Position numbers and translations under genes: made by a program
Origin: Pontibacter silvestris
Lineage (GTDB): Bacteria; Bacteroidota; Bacteroidia; Cytophagales; Hymenobacteraceae
Assembly (NCBI RefSeq): GCF_020907275.1
Contig: NZ_JAJJWI010000022.1
Span: forward strand, 1-64,000
DNA length: 64,000 nt
Reading direction: 5' to 3'
Notes under the pieces: model-generated
The model's database searches: none
The model's input: the letters and a program-made list of their open reading frames with translations, nothing else
What the model was told of the DNA's origin: nothing
Shown here: piece after piece, positions 55,040 through 63,873 of the stretch
Layout of the letters: every line of letters starts with the position of its first letter
Position numbering within the stretch: the stretch's first letter is position 1

Positions 55040-56284
55040 ATGAACTTAATTGAAAACATACGTGAAAGCTTAAGGGCTATTTACGGAAATTTACTGCGTA
55101 CTGTACTTACAGGGCTTATTATTGCTTTTGGTATTATGTCGCTTATAGGTATACTAACTGCTGTAGACAGTATGAAGTATACACTGGAGCAAACTTTTTC
55201 CAGCCTTGGAGCAAACTCTTTCGACATCAGAAGAAAAGGATATAACAACAGGGGCAGCCAACAGGGAAAAGTGCAGAAAGTGTACCCTGATATAACGTAC
55301 AGGCAGGCGGCCATGTATAAAAGCCTGATGGATGATAAAGGCAGAGTTAGTCTTTCATCCTATATATCAGGGGCAACAGTTGTTAAAAGTACTACAGCGA
55401 AAACAAATCCTAATATTAATATAGTAGCCGGTAATGAATACTACCTGCAGAACCAGAATCTGAACCTGGAGCGTGGACGCGGATTTTCTACCTATGAACT
55501 GGAGAATGGAACAAATGTAGCTATCATAGGAAAAGAGGTAGCTGATAATCTGTTTCCTAAAAAAGATCCACTTGGGGAGAGTATTACATTCCTTGGCCGT
55601 CATTTTAAAATTGTTGGGCAATTGGAGAAACAAGGAGGCAGCATGGGGGGCAGTGGGGGAGACCGGACTATTCTTATACCTCTGGAAACAGGGCGGCACA
55701 TTCCACGACCCGACAATTCTGTTCTTAATTATACAATTAAGACCGCTGTCTTCAAACCTGAAGACCTCAACTTTGTAATGGGTGAGGCAACCGGGGTAAT
55801 GCGCAACCTTAGGCAGGATGCTTTAGGGCAGGAAGAGTCCTTCGAAATCAGGCGTAGTGATTCTGCTTTAGAAAGCCTGAATGAAATATCTGGTTATTTG
55901 AAAGCAGGAGGATTCGTAATAGGCTTCATTACTTTATTAGGGGCTTCAGTAGGTTTGATGAACATTATGATGGTTTCTGTAAATGAGCGAACCAGAGAAA
56001 TCGGCGTTAGAAAAGCATTAGGTGCCACAGCTTTACAGATCCGGCAGCAATTCCTGATTGAAGCAATTGTTATTTGCATGTTGGGCGGATTAGTGGGTAT
56101 TTTGTTTGGCGTATTAATGGGCAATGGCATTGCAGCTTTAATTGGTGAAGGAGGTTTTATTGTGCCTTGGATCTGGGTTTTTGTAGGTTTAAGTATATGC
56201 ATACTGGTCGGTATGGCCTCTGGTTATTACCCAGCCTCCAGAGCATCTAAACTTGACCCTATTGAATCTTTACGATACGAATAA
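55040..56284 (+). CDS. ABC transporter permease, MacB/FtsX type
   Basis: Inner-membrane subunit of a MacB-like exporter or lipoprotein/peptide pump. The N-terminal helix (LTGLIIAFGIMSLIGILTAVDSMKYTLE) precedes a periplasmic MacB core (residues about 60-265, containing ANSFDIRRKGYNN and VAGNEYYLQNQN). Three C-terminal membrane helices carry the FtsX domain, with NIMMVSVNERTREIGVRKALGATALQIRQQFLIEAIV, the family hallmark for coupling to an ABC ATPase. No ATPase gene adjoins, so it must be supplied from elsewhere. Length 414 is normal. Confidence 0.93.
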   Translation: MNLIENIRESLRAIYGNLLRTVLTGLIIAFGIMSLIGILTAVDSMKYTLEQTFSSLGANSFDIRRKGYNNRGSQQGKVQKVYPDITYRQAAMYKSLMDDKGRVSLSSYISGATVVKSTTAKTNPNINIVAGNEYYLQNQNLNLERGRGFSTYELENGTNVAIIGKEVADNLFPKKDPLGESITFLGRHFKIVGQLEKQGGSMGGSGGDRTILIPLETGRHIPRPDNSVLNYTIKTAVFKPEDLNFVMGEATGVMRNLRQDALGQEESFEIRRSDSALESLNEISGYLKAGGFVIGFITLLGASVGLMNIMMVSVNERTREIGVRKALGATALQIRQQFLIEAIVICMLGGLVGILFGVLMGNGIAALIGEGGFIVPWIWVFVGLSICILVGMASGYYPASRASKLDPIESLRYE

Positions 56285-56300
56285 CCAAACCCTTGCGCTC

Positions 56301-56347
56301 AAAAACAAATGAGCCGCTGCAGTCAATGCAGCGGCTCATTTGTTTTT
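56301..56347. terminator. Bidirectional terminator between the permease and the OmpH-like gene
   Basis: Arms 56301-56321 and 56327-56347 pair perfectly over 21 bp (5-base loop), with A and T runs at the ends. Confidence 0.93.
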
Positions 56348-56418
56348 ATGATTATATTAGTATGAGCGGTGGCCAAAATGGTCTGTCGCCTTAAAAATAA
56401 AGCACTTAGTTTCAGAAC

Positions 56419-57033
56419 TTATTTCTTTGTTGTCGCAGCTGCCGCGGTAGAGTCAGCTGCTGACTTATACCGGTCGTTCAATGCTTTAAGAACGTCTGTG
56501 GTAACATCTAAAGTAGAGTCTCCATAAAGGATGGCACTGTTACCTCTGGAGTAAGTAAGAACCATTTTATAACCTTTGTCTTTACTTAGTTCCTGCAGAT
56601 AGGCTTCTACTCTGTCGTATATTTTTTTCATTTCCTCCGACTCTTCCGTTGCCAGCTCCGTGCTGGCATTCTGGTTCTGAGCTTGCAGTTGCTGCTGCTG
56701 TTGCTGCAGGCGTTGCTCAGTGGCTGCACGCTGCTGTTGTGTCATTGTCTGAGCTGACTGCTGATATCTTTCAACTTCTTTTTGAAAAGCATCTGCTTTA
56801 GAGCGAAGGCTTTGCTCTGCTGTTCTTGATTTTCCCTCCAGGCGAGTACGAACATCCTTAAAGTACTCATAGTTCGTTAATAGAGAGTCAGAATTTACAT
56901 AAACGATGTCGCCTCCAATACCGGCGGTGCTGCCTTCTGAAGAACCATTTGCCTGAGTGCTTCCCTGATTCTGATTACATGAGGTAACTAAAGCAGCTAA
57001 GGCTACTCCTAAAGCGATTTTTGATACTTTCAC
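56419..57033 (-). CDS. OmpH/Skp-family outer-membrane chaperone lipoprotein
   Basis: Periplasmic chaperone-like protein. The signal peptide ends in a lipobox at Cys19 (LVTSC), unlike soluble Skp of Proteobacteria. The mature part starts with IGGDIVYVNSDSLLTNYEYF, the OmpH N-terminal strand, then two long coiled-coil helices rich in Gln (RLQQQQQQLQAQNQN) and ends with YKMVLTYSRGNSAILYGDSTLDVTTDVLKALN, the second conserved strand. Length 204. It lies just downstream of mtaB on the same strand; a TATATTTG box (minus, 57098-57091) may give it its own promoter. Confidence 0.9.
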   Translation of the reverse strand: MKVSKIALGVALAALVTSCNQNQGSTQANGSSEGSTAGIGGDIVYVNSDSLLTNYEYFKDVRTRLEGKSRTAEQSLRSKADAFQKEVERYQQSAQTMTQQQRAATEQRLQQQQQQLQAQNQNASTELATEESEEMKKIYDRVEAYLQELSKDKGYKMVLTYSRGNSAILYGDSTLDVTTDVLKALNDRYKSAADSTAAAATTKK

Positions 57034-57090
57034 AGTGTGTTAATTATGCTTATTTGATTATTATTCTTGTATCTGGAATCTAAGATAGAA

Positions 57091-57098
57091 CAAATATA
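57091..57098 (-). promoter_or_regulatory. Candidate -7 box for the OmpH-like gene
   Basis: TATATTTG on the minus strand between mtaB and the OmpH-like gene; leader of about 50 bases. Confidence 0.4.
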
Positions 57099-57112
57099 TA
57101 AATTGATAAAAT

Positions 57113-58432
57113 TTAATGTTGCAGTAGTTCCTTATAAGTTTCTTCTGCTTCCATTAAGTTATCATTGTTCAATCCGGTAAGGCGAACATGTTTGGTTTCG
57201 TTAACAAGCACTGGATCATACTTTGCAACTACACGAATATAGTTCTCTGTCCAACCTTCCATTATGCCATTTTTTACATCATCTTCGAATAGCACATTAA
57301 ACTCGCTGCCAATGTTCTGCTCATAGAAGAAATGCTTCTTTTTCTCGGATAAAATGCGCAGCATATCGGCTCGGCGGTTGCGGTCTTTTGTGCTTACTTT
57401 GCCTGACATGCCCGGAGCTAGTGTGTTTTCTCTTTCAGAGTAAGGAAAAACATGCAGGTAACTCACGTCAAGTTCATTCAGGAAGTTGTACGTTTCGAGA
57501 AAATCTTCTTCGGTCTCGCCAGGGAAGCCTACTATCACGTCCACACCAATGCAGCAATGGGGCATAAGTTCTTTTATCTTAGCCACACGCTCTGCATAAA
57601 GTTCACGCTGATACCTTCGCCGCATCAGTTTCAGTATTTTGTTTGAACCGGACTGTAAGGGCACATGGAAATGTGGCATAAAGCGGTTGCTTTTCGACAC
57701 AAACGCTATAATATCGTTGTGAAGTAGGTTCGGTTCAATAGAAGAAATCCTGAAACGATCAATGGTTTCAATCTTATCTAGTTCCTGAATAAGCTGGTAG
57801 AAGGTCTCAACGCGCTTGCCGTCCTGCAGCCCGAAATCTCCCGTGTTGACCCCTGTCAGCACAATCTCCTTTACACCGGATTCAGCAATTTCATGAGCCG
57901 ATTTCACTACGTTTTCGATGCTGTCGGAGCGGCTGTTGCCTCGCGCCAGTGGTATGGTACAAAATGTACAGGAGTAGTCGCAACCATCCTGCACTTTCAG
58001 GAAGGTGCGCGTACGGTCACCAAAAGAGTAGGAATTATGGAATGTATTTGCTTCTGAAATAGGACTGGCATATACTTCTGCCTTGCCTCTTTTCTCAAAG
58101 CCCTCCAAAATATCTACCAACTGAAATTTCTCTGCGGCACCCAATACAGCGTCTACGCCAGGTATTTCAGAAATTTCTTTAGGCTTTAACTGTGCATAAC
58201 AGCCTACGATAGTAATAAAAGCGTTAGGGGAATGCTTCAGGGCCTCCTTAACAATTTTACGACATTTCTTATCTGCATTGTCCGTTACCGAACAAGTATT
58301 TATTACATAAATATCAGGCGTATCGGTAAACTCTACCTTTTCAAAGCCTCGCTCTTGGAATATTCTTCCAATAGTGCTTGTTTCGGAGTAGTTAAGTTTA
58401 CAGCCTAAGGTATAAAAAGCTACTTTTTTCAT
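57113..58432 (-). CDS. mtaB: tRNA (N6-threonylcarbamoyladenosine(37)-C2)-methylthiotransferase
   Basis: Radical SAM methylthiotransferase for t6A37 of ANN-decoding tRNAs. I start at the ATG 58430-58432; a frame open to 58501 would add a hydrophobic leader before the universally conserved KVAFYTLGCKLNYSET. VINTCSVTDNADKKCRKIV and VGCYAQLKP hold the auxiliary-cluster Cys residues, and the radical SAM CxxxCxxC is in VQDGCDYSCTFCTIPLARGNSRS. A TRAM-like end follows. Length 439 with this start fits the family. A TATCTTTG -7 box (minus, 58450-58443) sits 11 bases upstream. Confidence 0.94.
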   Translation of the reverse strand: MKKVAFYTLGCKLNYSETSTIGRIFQERGFEKVEFTDTPDIYVINTCSVTDNADKKCRKIVKEALKHSPNAFITIVGCYAQLKPKEISEIPGVDAVLGAAEKFQLVDILEGFEKRGKAEVYASPISEANTFHNSYSFGDRTRTFLKVQDGCDYSCTFCTIPLARGNSRSDSIENVVKSAHEIAESGVKEIVLTGVNTGDFGLQDGKRVETFYQLIQELDKIETIDRFRISSIEPNLLHNDIIAFVSKSNRFMPHFHVPLQSGSNKILKLMRRRYQRELYAERVAKIKELMPHCCIGVDVIVGFPGETEEDFLETYNFLNELDVSYLHVFPYSERENTLAPGMSGKVSTKDRNRRADMLRILSEKKKHFFYEQNIGSEFNVLFEDDVKNGIMEGWTENYIRVVAKYDPVLVNETKHVRLTGLNNDNLMEAEETYKELLQH

Positions 58433-58442
58433 AATCAGAGTG

Positions 58443-58450
58443 CAAAGATA
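58443..58450 (-). promoter_or_regulatory. Candidate -7 box for mtaB
   Basis: TATCTTTG, minus strand, fits TAnnTTTG; the implied leader is only about five bases. Confidence 0.45.
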
Positions 58451-58556
58451 CAAAAAATCAATTTTGTATAACAGAATATTGAGTAACTGATTAACAACCA
58501 ATTAGCACAACAACTTTATTTGATAAACCATTTTGGTATTAAAGAAAAAAAGGGTA

Positions 58557-60395
58557 TTACTTCTGCAGAAAGTCTTCGAAAGAGTACTGCATGTAAGCTT
58601 CTCCATTTTTTAATTGATCTTCTGTTACTTCAGGATCCCGTGTAATAGGGGTTTTACTAACATTATCTATTGTAAGCTCTCCCTGCTCCGTTACATATCC
58701 AAAACCATCGTTGAAGACATAAAACGCAAATGGATGGGAGACAGGGGCAAGTAAATTTCTGCCCCACTTAAAGTTCTGGTGCGGGAGGTTTAACTGCGTC
58801 AGCAAAGTGGTGGCAATATCGGTTTGTGAGCCAATGGTATTTATTTTTAAACCCCTTGCTTCTACAGCGCCCCCAGTTAATATAAAAGGTATCCTGAATT
58901 TGCTGGTCTGATAATTTGCATCATTACCTGGCAGCGGATGGCCATGATCGGCCACTATTACCACTAAAGTGTTTTGCCACCAGGGCCGATTTTTAGCTTC
59001 TACTACAAACCGGCCCAAAGCCCAATCAGTATAATAAACTGAATTACGGAACAATGCTTCATTATCAGTTCCAGGAAACTTAGGAGCTATAGGTATTTCA
59101 AAAGGCTCATGGCTACTTAAAGTGTAGACAGTCGTAAAAAATGGCTCCTTCTCCTTTTGCAGGTCCTGTAATACTCTTTCAAACAGTATATGGTCATGTG
59201 CTCCCCATTTCGAGTTATAGCTTGATGATGGAAAGTCGTACTTGTCTATTAAGTGGTCATAGCCCCCGTTTAACAGGTAAGACTTTATATTCGCAAACTC
59301 AAGCTCCCCACCGTAGTAATAGCTGGTACGGTAACCTTGTTGTTCAAACACCTGACTTAAGTGCGGCAGTTTTTCTGTTTTTTTAGGTGTTTTTATAATA
59401 GAGGTAATGGTCTGAACAGGATACCCACTTAAAAGAGCCACCATCCCTTTTTCGCTGCGATCGCCGCTGGCATACATGTTTGTAAAACTAATGCCTTCTG
59501 CAGCCAACTTATTTAAGTTTGGTGTTACTCCTTTTTCACCGCCAAGGCTTTCTACAAACTTAGCTGTATAGCTCTCTAATATAATAAAGAGTACATTAGG
59601 CTTTTGGTTGGAAACCACTTGCAGGGCAGAATCAGGAGACGGAGCATATAATGCCTGAACCCGTTCCGCTGCCTCCTCCTTTGCCATGTATTGGTAAGGG
59701 TTCTTGCTCTGTTTGTTATACTTCAGCAGCGAGTGCATCAGGTTCCAGGGCATATTTAGACCTGCATGGTTGGCGTAAGGGTTTTCAGAAAAATACACCA
59801 CACTCTGGTTTATCGGAATCTGCTGAATACCTCCACGCAAAGGCACAACCAGTAAGGCAGCAAAAAACAGTGCCACCCCAGCCACCAGCCATTTATTATT
59901 TATCAACGAAAATAGTCTTAGGTCAAAATATCGATGGTACAATAATATAAAAGCTACACTCATCGCTATAGAAATGCACAATAACAACATTATTGGTGCA
60001 GCAGCAGCAGAGGCAAGCATTTCGCCGGGGGTATTCAGGTATTGTATGGGCGTAGCATCGAGCCTAAACCCCCAGAAGGAGTACAACTCAAGGTCTACAG
60101 ACAGAAGAACTGCTATAAACACTACAAAAAAATTGGTGTAGTATCTGACAAAAGCATTTGCGTTAAATCCTTTCCATAGTGCAGAAACCACACTGGCTAC
60201 AAAAGGCAACAGGGAGAGGTAAGCCGCAAAAGACAAATCAAGATGAAGCCCATGAAAAAAAACCAGAGAAACATCAGATGAGGATAATTGCTGTGTGCGA
60301 TCGAGGTGGTACAATAGAAATATGGCTCGGGCAACTATAAAATATAGCACCCAAAAAAGGAAGTATAAAGGGTGAAAATATAAACGCTTCTTCAT
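58557..60395 (-). CDS. Sulfatase-fold membrane enzyme, LTA-synthase-like (phosphoglycerol or phosphoethanolamine transferase)
   Basis: Inner-membrane protein with an extracytoplasmic alkaline-phosphatase-fold catalytic domain. I choose the ATG 60393-60395 (KKRLYFHPLYFLFWVLYF); the frame is open to 60413. Five or so membrane segments cover residues 1-200. The catalytic domain begins NVLFIILESYTAKFVESLGG, with the metal-ligand Glu and, in YASGDRSEKGMVALLSGYP, the nucleophile region (Ser). Metal ligands continue in VVIVADHGHPLPGN. It probably modifies lipid A, another glycolipid or a glycan rather than making true lipoteichoic acid. A TATATTTG box (minus, 60407-60400) lies directly at the start. 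Confidence 0.9.
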   Translation of the reverse strand: MKKRLYFHPLYFLFWVLYFIVARAIFLLYHLDRTQQLSSSDVSLVFFHGLHLDLSFAAYLSLLPFVASVVSALWKGFNANAFVRYYTNFFVVFIAVLLSVDLELYSFWGFRLDATPIQYLNTPGEMLASAAAAPIMLLLCISIAMSVAFILLYHRYFDLRLFSLINNKWLVAGVALFFAALLVVPLRGGIQQIPINQSVVYFSENPYANHAGLNMPWNLMHSLLKYNKQSKNPYQYMAKEEAAERVQALYAPSPDSALQVVSNQKPNVLFIILESYTAKFVESLGGEKGVTPNLNKLAAEGISFTNMYASGDRSEKGMVALLSGYPVQTITSIIKTPKKTEKLPHLSQVFEQQGYRTSYYYGGELEFANIKSYLLNGGYDHLIDKYDFPSSSYNSKWGAHDHILFERVLQDLQKEKEPFFTTVYTLSSHEPFEIPIAPKFPGTDNEALFRNSVYYTDWALGRFVVEAKNRPWWQNTLVVIVADHGHPLPGNDANYQTSKFRIPFILTGGAVEARGLKINTIGSQTDIATTLLTQLNLPHQNFKWGRNLLAPVSHPFAFYVFNDGFGYVTEQGELTIDNVSKTPITRDPEVTEDQLKNGEAYMQYSFEDFLQK

Positions 60396-60399
60396 GGTG

Positions 60400-60407
60400 C
60401 AAATATA
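60400..60407 (-). promoter_or_regulatory. Candidate -7 box overlapping the sulfatase-fold gene leader
   Basis: TATATTTG on the minus strand, ending five bases before the ATG; a transcript from here would be leaderless. Confidence 0.4.
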
Positions 60408-60623
60408 CAGCATAAGTCATGCTATATTTAGCTTCACTTAAGATGATAGTACTAGTCTGCGTGTTTAAACTACCTGTCTTAAAAGAAAGGAAGGGATGGT
60501 TAATTAAGGGGACTGGTTGATAAAAATATCAATATTGGAAGGAAAGGGTGCTAAAAATGAACAATAAGATGCATATTACTGAAAAAAATCTGTGGAAAGG
60601 CCTAAAAAATGTACTAGTAATTC

Positions 60624-60652
60624 TTGTAGCGTAGTTTTTATATATATATTTG
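60624..60652 (+). promoter_or_regulatory. Promoter of glnA
   Basis: TTG at 60624-60626, 18 bases, then TATATTTG at 60645-60652, close to the Bacteroidota -33/-7 consensus; it lies 42 bases upstream of the ATG. Confidence 0.65.
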
Positions 60653-60694
60653 TTACTCACAAACCCAATACCGAAGAAACAATTAATTTGATCC

Positions 60695-62887
60695 ATGGCA
60701 ATACTTCGATTTAAAGCGCTTGAGCTTGTAAGCCAGCGTAAGAAAGGTGAAATTACCCCTCCAATAGAAAAAATTTCAGATTATTACGGAGAAAATGTGT
60801 TTGGCTTTGACACGATGCGTGCCACCATGTCTTCGGACTATTACAAGCGTTTGCGCCGCATTATTGATGCCGGTGAAAAAGTAGACCGTAACTTAGCTGA
60901 TGCTGTAGCTGCCGCAATGAAATCTTGGGCAATGAGCAAAGGAGCTACCCATTATACACACTGGTTTCAGCCACTAACAGGTTCAACAGCCGAAAAACAT
61001 GACTCTTTTTTTGACCTGACTTCTGATGGTGCAGCCATAGAAAGTTTTAAAGGCAGCGCATTGGCGCAGCAGGAACCGGATGCTTCATCTTTCCCGAATG
61101 GTGGTATTCGTAACACGTTTGAAGCCCGCGGTTATACTGCATGGGACCCTTCATCTCCTGCATTTATTATTGAGGGAACCAACACAAAGACTCTATGTAT
61201 TCCTACTATCTTCGTTTCTTATACAGGCGAAGCGCTGGATTACAAAACTCCTTTGTTGAAGTCGCTGAAACTCTTGAATGATGCAGCTGTTCCAATCTGC
61301 CAGTACTTCGATAAAGATGTAAATAAAGTAAACACAACATTGGGTATTGAGCAGGAGTATTTTCTTGTAGACAAAGCCCTTTATGATGCACGTCCTGACC
61401 TGGTGATGACTGGCCGTACCTTATTTGGTCATGAGCCGGCAAAAGGACAGCAGTTGGAAGACCATTACTTTGGTTCTATCCCTAGCCGTATACATGCATG
61501 CATGGTTGATTTCGAAAAGGCTGCTCACAGGTTAGGTATTCCTTTGCGTACACGCCACAACGAGGTAGCACCTGCTCAGTTTGAGTGTGCTCCGACTTTT
61601 GAGGATGCAAGCCTTGCTGCTGACCACAACCAGTTGCTGATGGATATTATGGATCGTGTTGCTGCACGCCATGACTTTAAAGTGTTATTCCATGAGAAAC
61701 CATTTAAAGGTGTAAATGGTAGTGGTAAGCATAATAACTGGGCCATGAGCACTAACACCGGTGTTAACCTGTTAGCTCCTGGTAAAAAACCAAAAGAGAA
61801 TCTACAGTTCCTTACTTTCTTCATTAACACAATTCAGGCTGTTTACAAAAACGCTGATTTACTTCGTGCCAGCATTGCCTCTGCCAGCAACGATCACCGT
61901 TTAGGTGCTAACGAAGCTCCTCCAGCTATTATATCAGTGTTCGTTGGGCAGCAGTTAACTGCTTTACTGGATGAATTAGAGCGCACAGAGAAAGTGCCGA
62001 TGGAGAAAGGTGACAATATGTACATGAAGCTGGGTATTGATAAGATCCCTGAAATTCTTCTTGATAATACAGATCGAAACCGTACTTCGCCTTTTGCCTT
62101 TACTGGTAATAAATTTGAGCTTCGTGCGGTTGGTTCTTCTGCCAACGTGTCTGCACCGATGACAGCTCTAAACGTAATGGTGGCGAATCAGTTAATCGAG
62201 TTCAAGCAGAAAGTGGATGAACTGATTGATAAGGATGGCATGAAGAAAGAACTGGCAATTATTCAGGTTCTTCGTGAGTATGTAGTAGCATCTAAACCTA
62301 TTCGTTTTGAAGGCAATGGCTATTCTGAAGAGTGGGAGCAGGAAGCAGAGCGCCGTGGCTTATCAAACATAAAATCTACTCCAACAGCATTGGATGCATA
62401 TAAAACAGACGAAGTGAAAGAGCTATTTGCTAAGCACGGAGTTCTGTCAGAGGTTGAACTACATGCCCGTCATGAAATTCTCCTGGAAGAATATGTGAAG
62501 AAGATTCAGATTGAAGCGCGTGTGCTCGGTGATCTTGCCGTAAACCATGTCATTCCTATTGCTATTGCTTACCAGAATAAGCTGATCAGTAACTACAAAG
62601 GATTGAAAGAGCTAGGCCTGGAAGACGAATTCACTGCCGGAACATTAGAATCCATTAAGAAAATGTCTCGTCATATTGCCACTATCACAAAAAATGTGAA
62701 TGAGATGATTGAAGCTCGTAAAGTGGCTAACAAGATAGAAGATGCACGTGAGCGTGCCATCATGTATCAGGAAAAAGTGTTTGCTTATTTCGATGTTATC
62801 CGTTACAGTGTAGATAAACTGGAATTGATGGTGGACGATGAAGACTGGCCATTAGTTAAATACCGTGAGCTATTGTTCAACAGATAA
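60695..62887 (+). CDS. glnA: Glutamine synthetase type III
   Basis: ATP-dependent glutamate-ammonia ligase of the GSIII (GlnN) class, the nitrogen assimilation enzyme used by Bacteroidota. Residues about 1-110 are the GSIII-specific N domain; then IEGTNTKTLCIPTIFVSYTGEALDYKTPLLKS, RHNEVAPAQFECAPTFEDASLAADHNQLLMDI and GVNGSGKHNNWAMSTNTGVN form the catalytic core with metal-binding Glu and His and the flexible loop. The C-terminal 150 residues are helical. At 730 residues it is far longer than type I (about 470) and typical for GSIII. Single gene, own promoter and terminator. Confidence 0.97.
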   Translation: MAILRFKALELVSQRKKGEITPPIEKISDYYGENVFGFDTMRATMSSDYYKRLRRIIDAGEKVDRNLADAVAAAMKSWAMSKGATHYTHWFQPLTGSTAEKHDSFFDLTSDGAAIESFKGSALAQQEPDASSFPNGGIRNTFEARGYTAWDPSSPAFIIEGTNTKTLCIPTIFVSYTGEALDYKTPLLKSLKLLNDAAVPICQYFDKDVNKVNTTLGIEQEYFLVDKALYDARPDLVMTGRTLFGHEPAKGQQLEDHYFGSIPSRIHACMVDFEKAAHRLGIPLRTRHNEVAPAQFECAPTFEDASLAADHNQLLMDIMDRVAARHDFKVLFHEKPFKGVNGSGKHNNWAMSTNTGVNLLAPGKKPKENLQFLTFFINTIQAVYKNADLLRASIASASNDHRLGANEAPPAIISVFVGQQLTALLDELERTEKVPMEKGDNMYMKLGIDKIPEILLDNTDRNRTSPFAFTGNKFELRAVGSSANVSAPMTALNVMVANQLIEFKQKVDELIDKDGMKKELAIIQVLREYVVASKPIRFEGNGYSEEWEQEAERRGLSNIKSTPTALDAYKTDEVKELFAKHGVLSEVELHARHEILLEEYVKKIQIEARVLGDLAVNHVIPIAIAYQNKLISNYKGLKELGLEDEFTAGTLESIKKMSRHIATITKNVNEMIEARKVANKIEDARERAIMYQEKVFAYFDVIRYSVDKLELMVDDEDWPLVKYRELLFNR

Positions 62888-62895
62888 GCTCAGCA

Positions 62896-62934
62896 AAACA
62901 ACAAAGGCACCCTCATCGGGTGCCTTTGTTGTTT
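62896..62934. terminator. Bidirectional terminator after glnA
   Basis: Arms 62896-62912 and 62918-62934 pair perfectly over 17 bp (5-base loop), between convergent genes. Confidence 0.93.
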
Positions 62935-62968
62935 GATAGGGTATTTTGAAGAAGGCTTATGTTTTGGT

Positions 62969-63355
62969 TTAATGTGAATCTCCGGTGTTACTGCGCTTGA
63001 ATTTATCTATCAAAATAGCTCCGAACTTTGAAAAAATAACAGGCAGTAATACGGCTGCCAGAGCAATGGCAATTACAGGGCGCAAGCCAAGGCGAAGGAT
63101 GAAGCGACTTACCAGGCTATCTCTGAGCTCATTTAACAGAAGCTTTCCGGTTTTGGTCATAGGTTTACCCTTCAGCACCTGTTGAATCTCATCCCAGTTG
63201 CCACGTTCAGCCTGTCTTTTTAAAAAGCTGATAATGGTATCTTTGGTAATCACAACGGCTTGGCTCACCTGTTCCTGCCCAAGCTTAGCCCACCTTATCA
63301 AGGACTGTAACTTTGCTTCAGAATCTTTAGGAAAATAGGTCAGTATGTTTATCAT
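62969..63355 (-). CDS. Hypothetical membrane protein, 128 aa
   Basis: Not a family I recognise. Residues 1-90 are hydrophilic and helical (DSEAKLQSLIRWAKLGQEQVSQAV, FLKRQAERGNWDEIQQVLKG), and residues about 92-115 form one membrane segment (LRPVIAIALAAVLLPVIFSKFGAIL) followed by a short basic tail. Possibly an inner-membrane protein with a cytoplasmic N domain. It is downstream of, and on the same strand as, the flavin reductase remnant; nothing links the two functionally. Confidence 0.65.
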   Translation of the reverse strand: MINILTYFPKDSEAKLQSLIRWAKLGQEQVSQAVVITKDTIISFLKRQAERGNWDEIQQVLKGKPMTKTGKLLLNELRDSLVSRFILRLGLRPVIAIALAAVLLPVIFSKFGAILIDKFKRSNTGDSH

Positions 63356-63377
63356 TTCAAAGGGTTTAGAGCAAGAA

Positions 63378-63873
63378 TTATTTTATCAGGCTTTTTACAA
63401 AATCAAGAGCCTTTAAATCATTAACGTTAATTTTATCTGCTTTGCAATAATATTTGTAAATAAATTGCATACTGTAATAGGCTGAAGTTAATTAAAAAGG
63501 CTCTTCAAAGCCTTGTGGCAACATATTATCTGCTCCAACTGCAAAAAGGAAAGTCTGTCTGACTTTCCTTTCACGACCTGGGTTTTTCTGACAGTTACTA
63601 TATTTGTTAACCTATCGAAGAAAACCTTCATCAGACCACTCATTGTGTACCAGTACACAGAGGTGGCAAAACTATTCTGGAATGGTCCATCATCTGACTA
63701 ATTAAGTTTAGAAATTCATCATCCTCTGGATAATTGCCTTTGTAATTATTGATGTTACTGCCTAACAAGTCAGCTAGTACATAATCGATGTTGGAGAATA
63801 AGGAACGAACAGCCTTCAAGGTATCATTCTCTTTCCTGGAGCTGCCTGGTATGATAAAAGGTTTACCAGTCAT
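63378..63873 (-). pseudogene. NADPH-dependent FMN reductase-like flavoprotein, disrupted
   Basis: Read on the minus strand from 63873, GKPFIIPGSSRKENDTLKAVRSLF is the flavodoxin-like phosphate-binding start of this family and YPEDDEFLNLISQMMDHSRIV its second block. The frame then ends early. Shifting by one base in the four-T run at 63668-63671 restores FATSVYWYTMSGLMKVFFDRLTNI, the flavin-binding block; a second shift near 63550-63570 restores LFAVGADNMLPQGFEEPF; a TAA at 63492-63494 interrupts, and after it LTSAYYSMQFIYKYYCKADKINVNDLKALDFVKSLIK completes the family's C terminus at the TAA of 63378-63380. Three lesions over about 165 codons show decay; a single sequencing error would not explain it. 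Confidence 0.82.
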
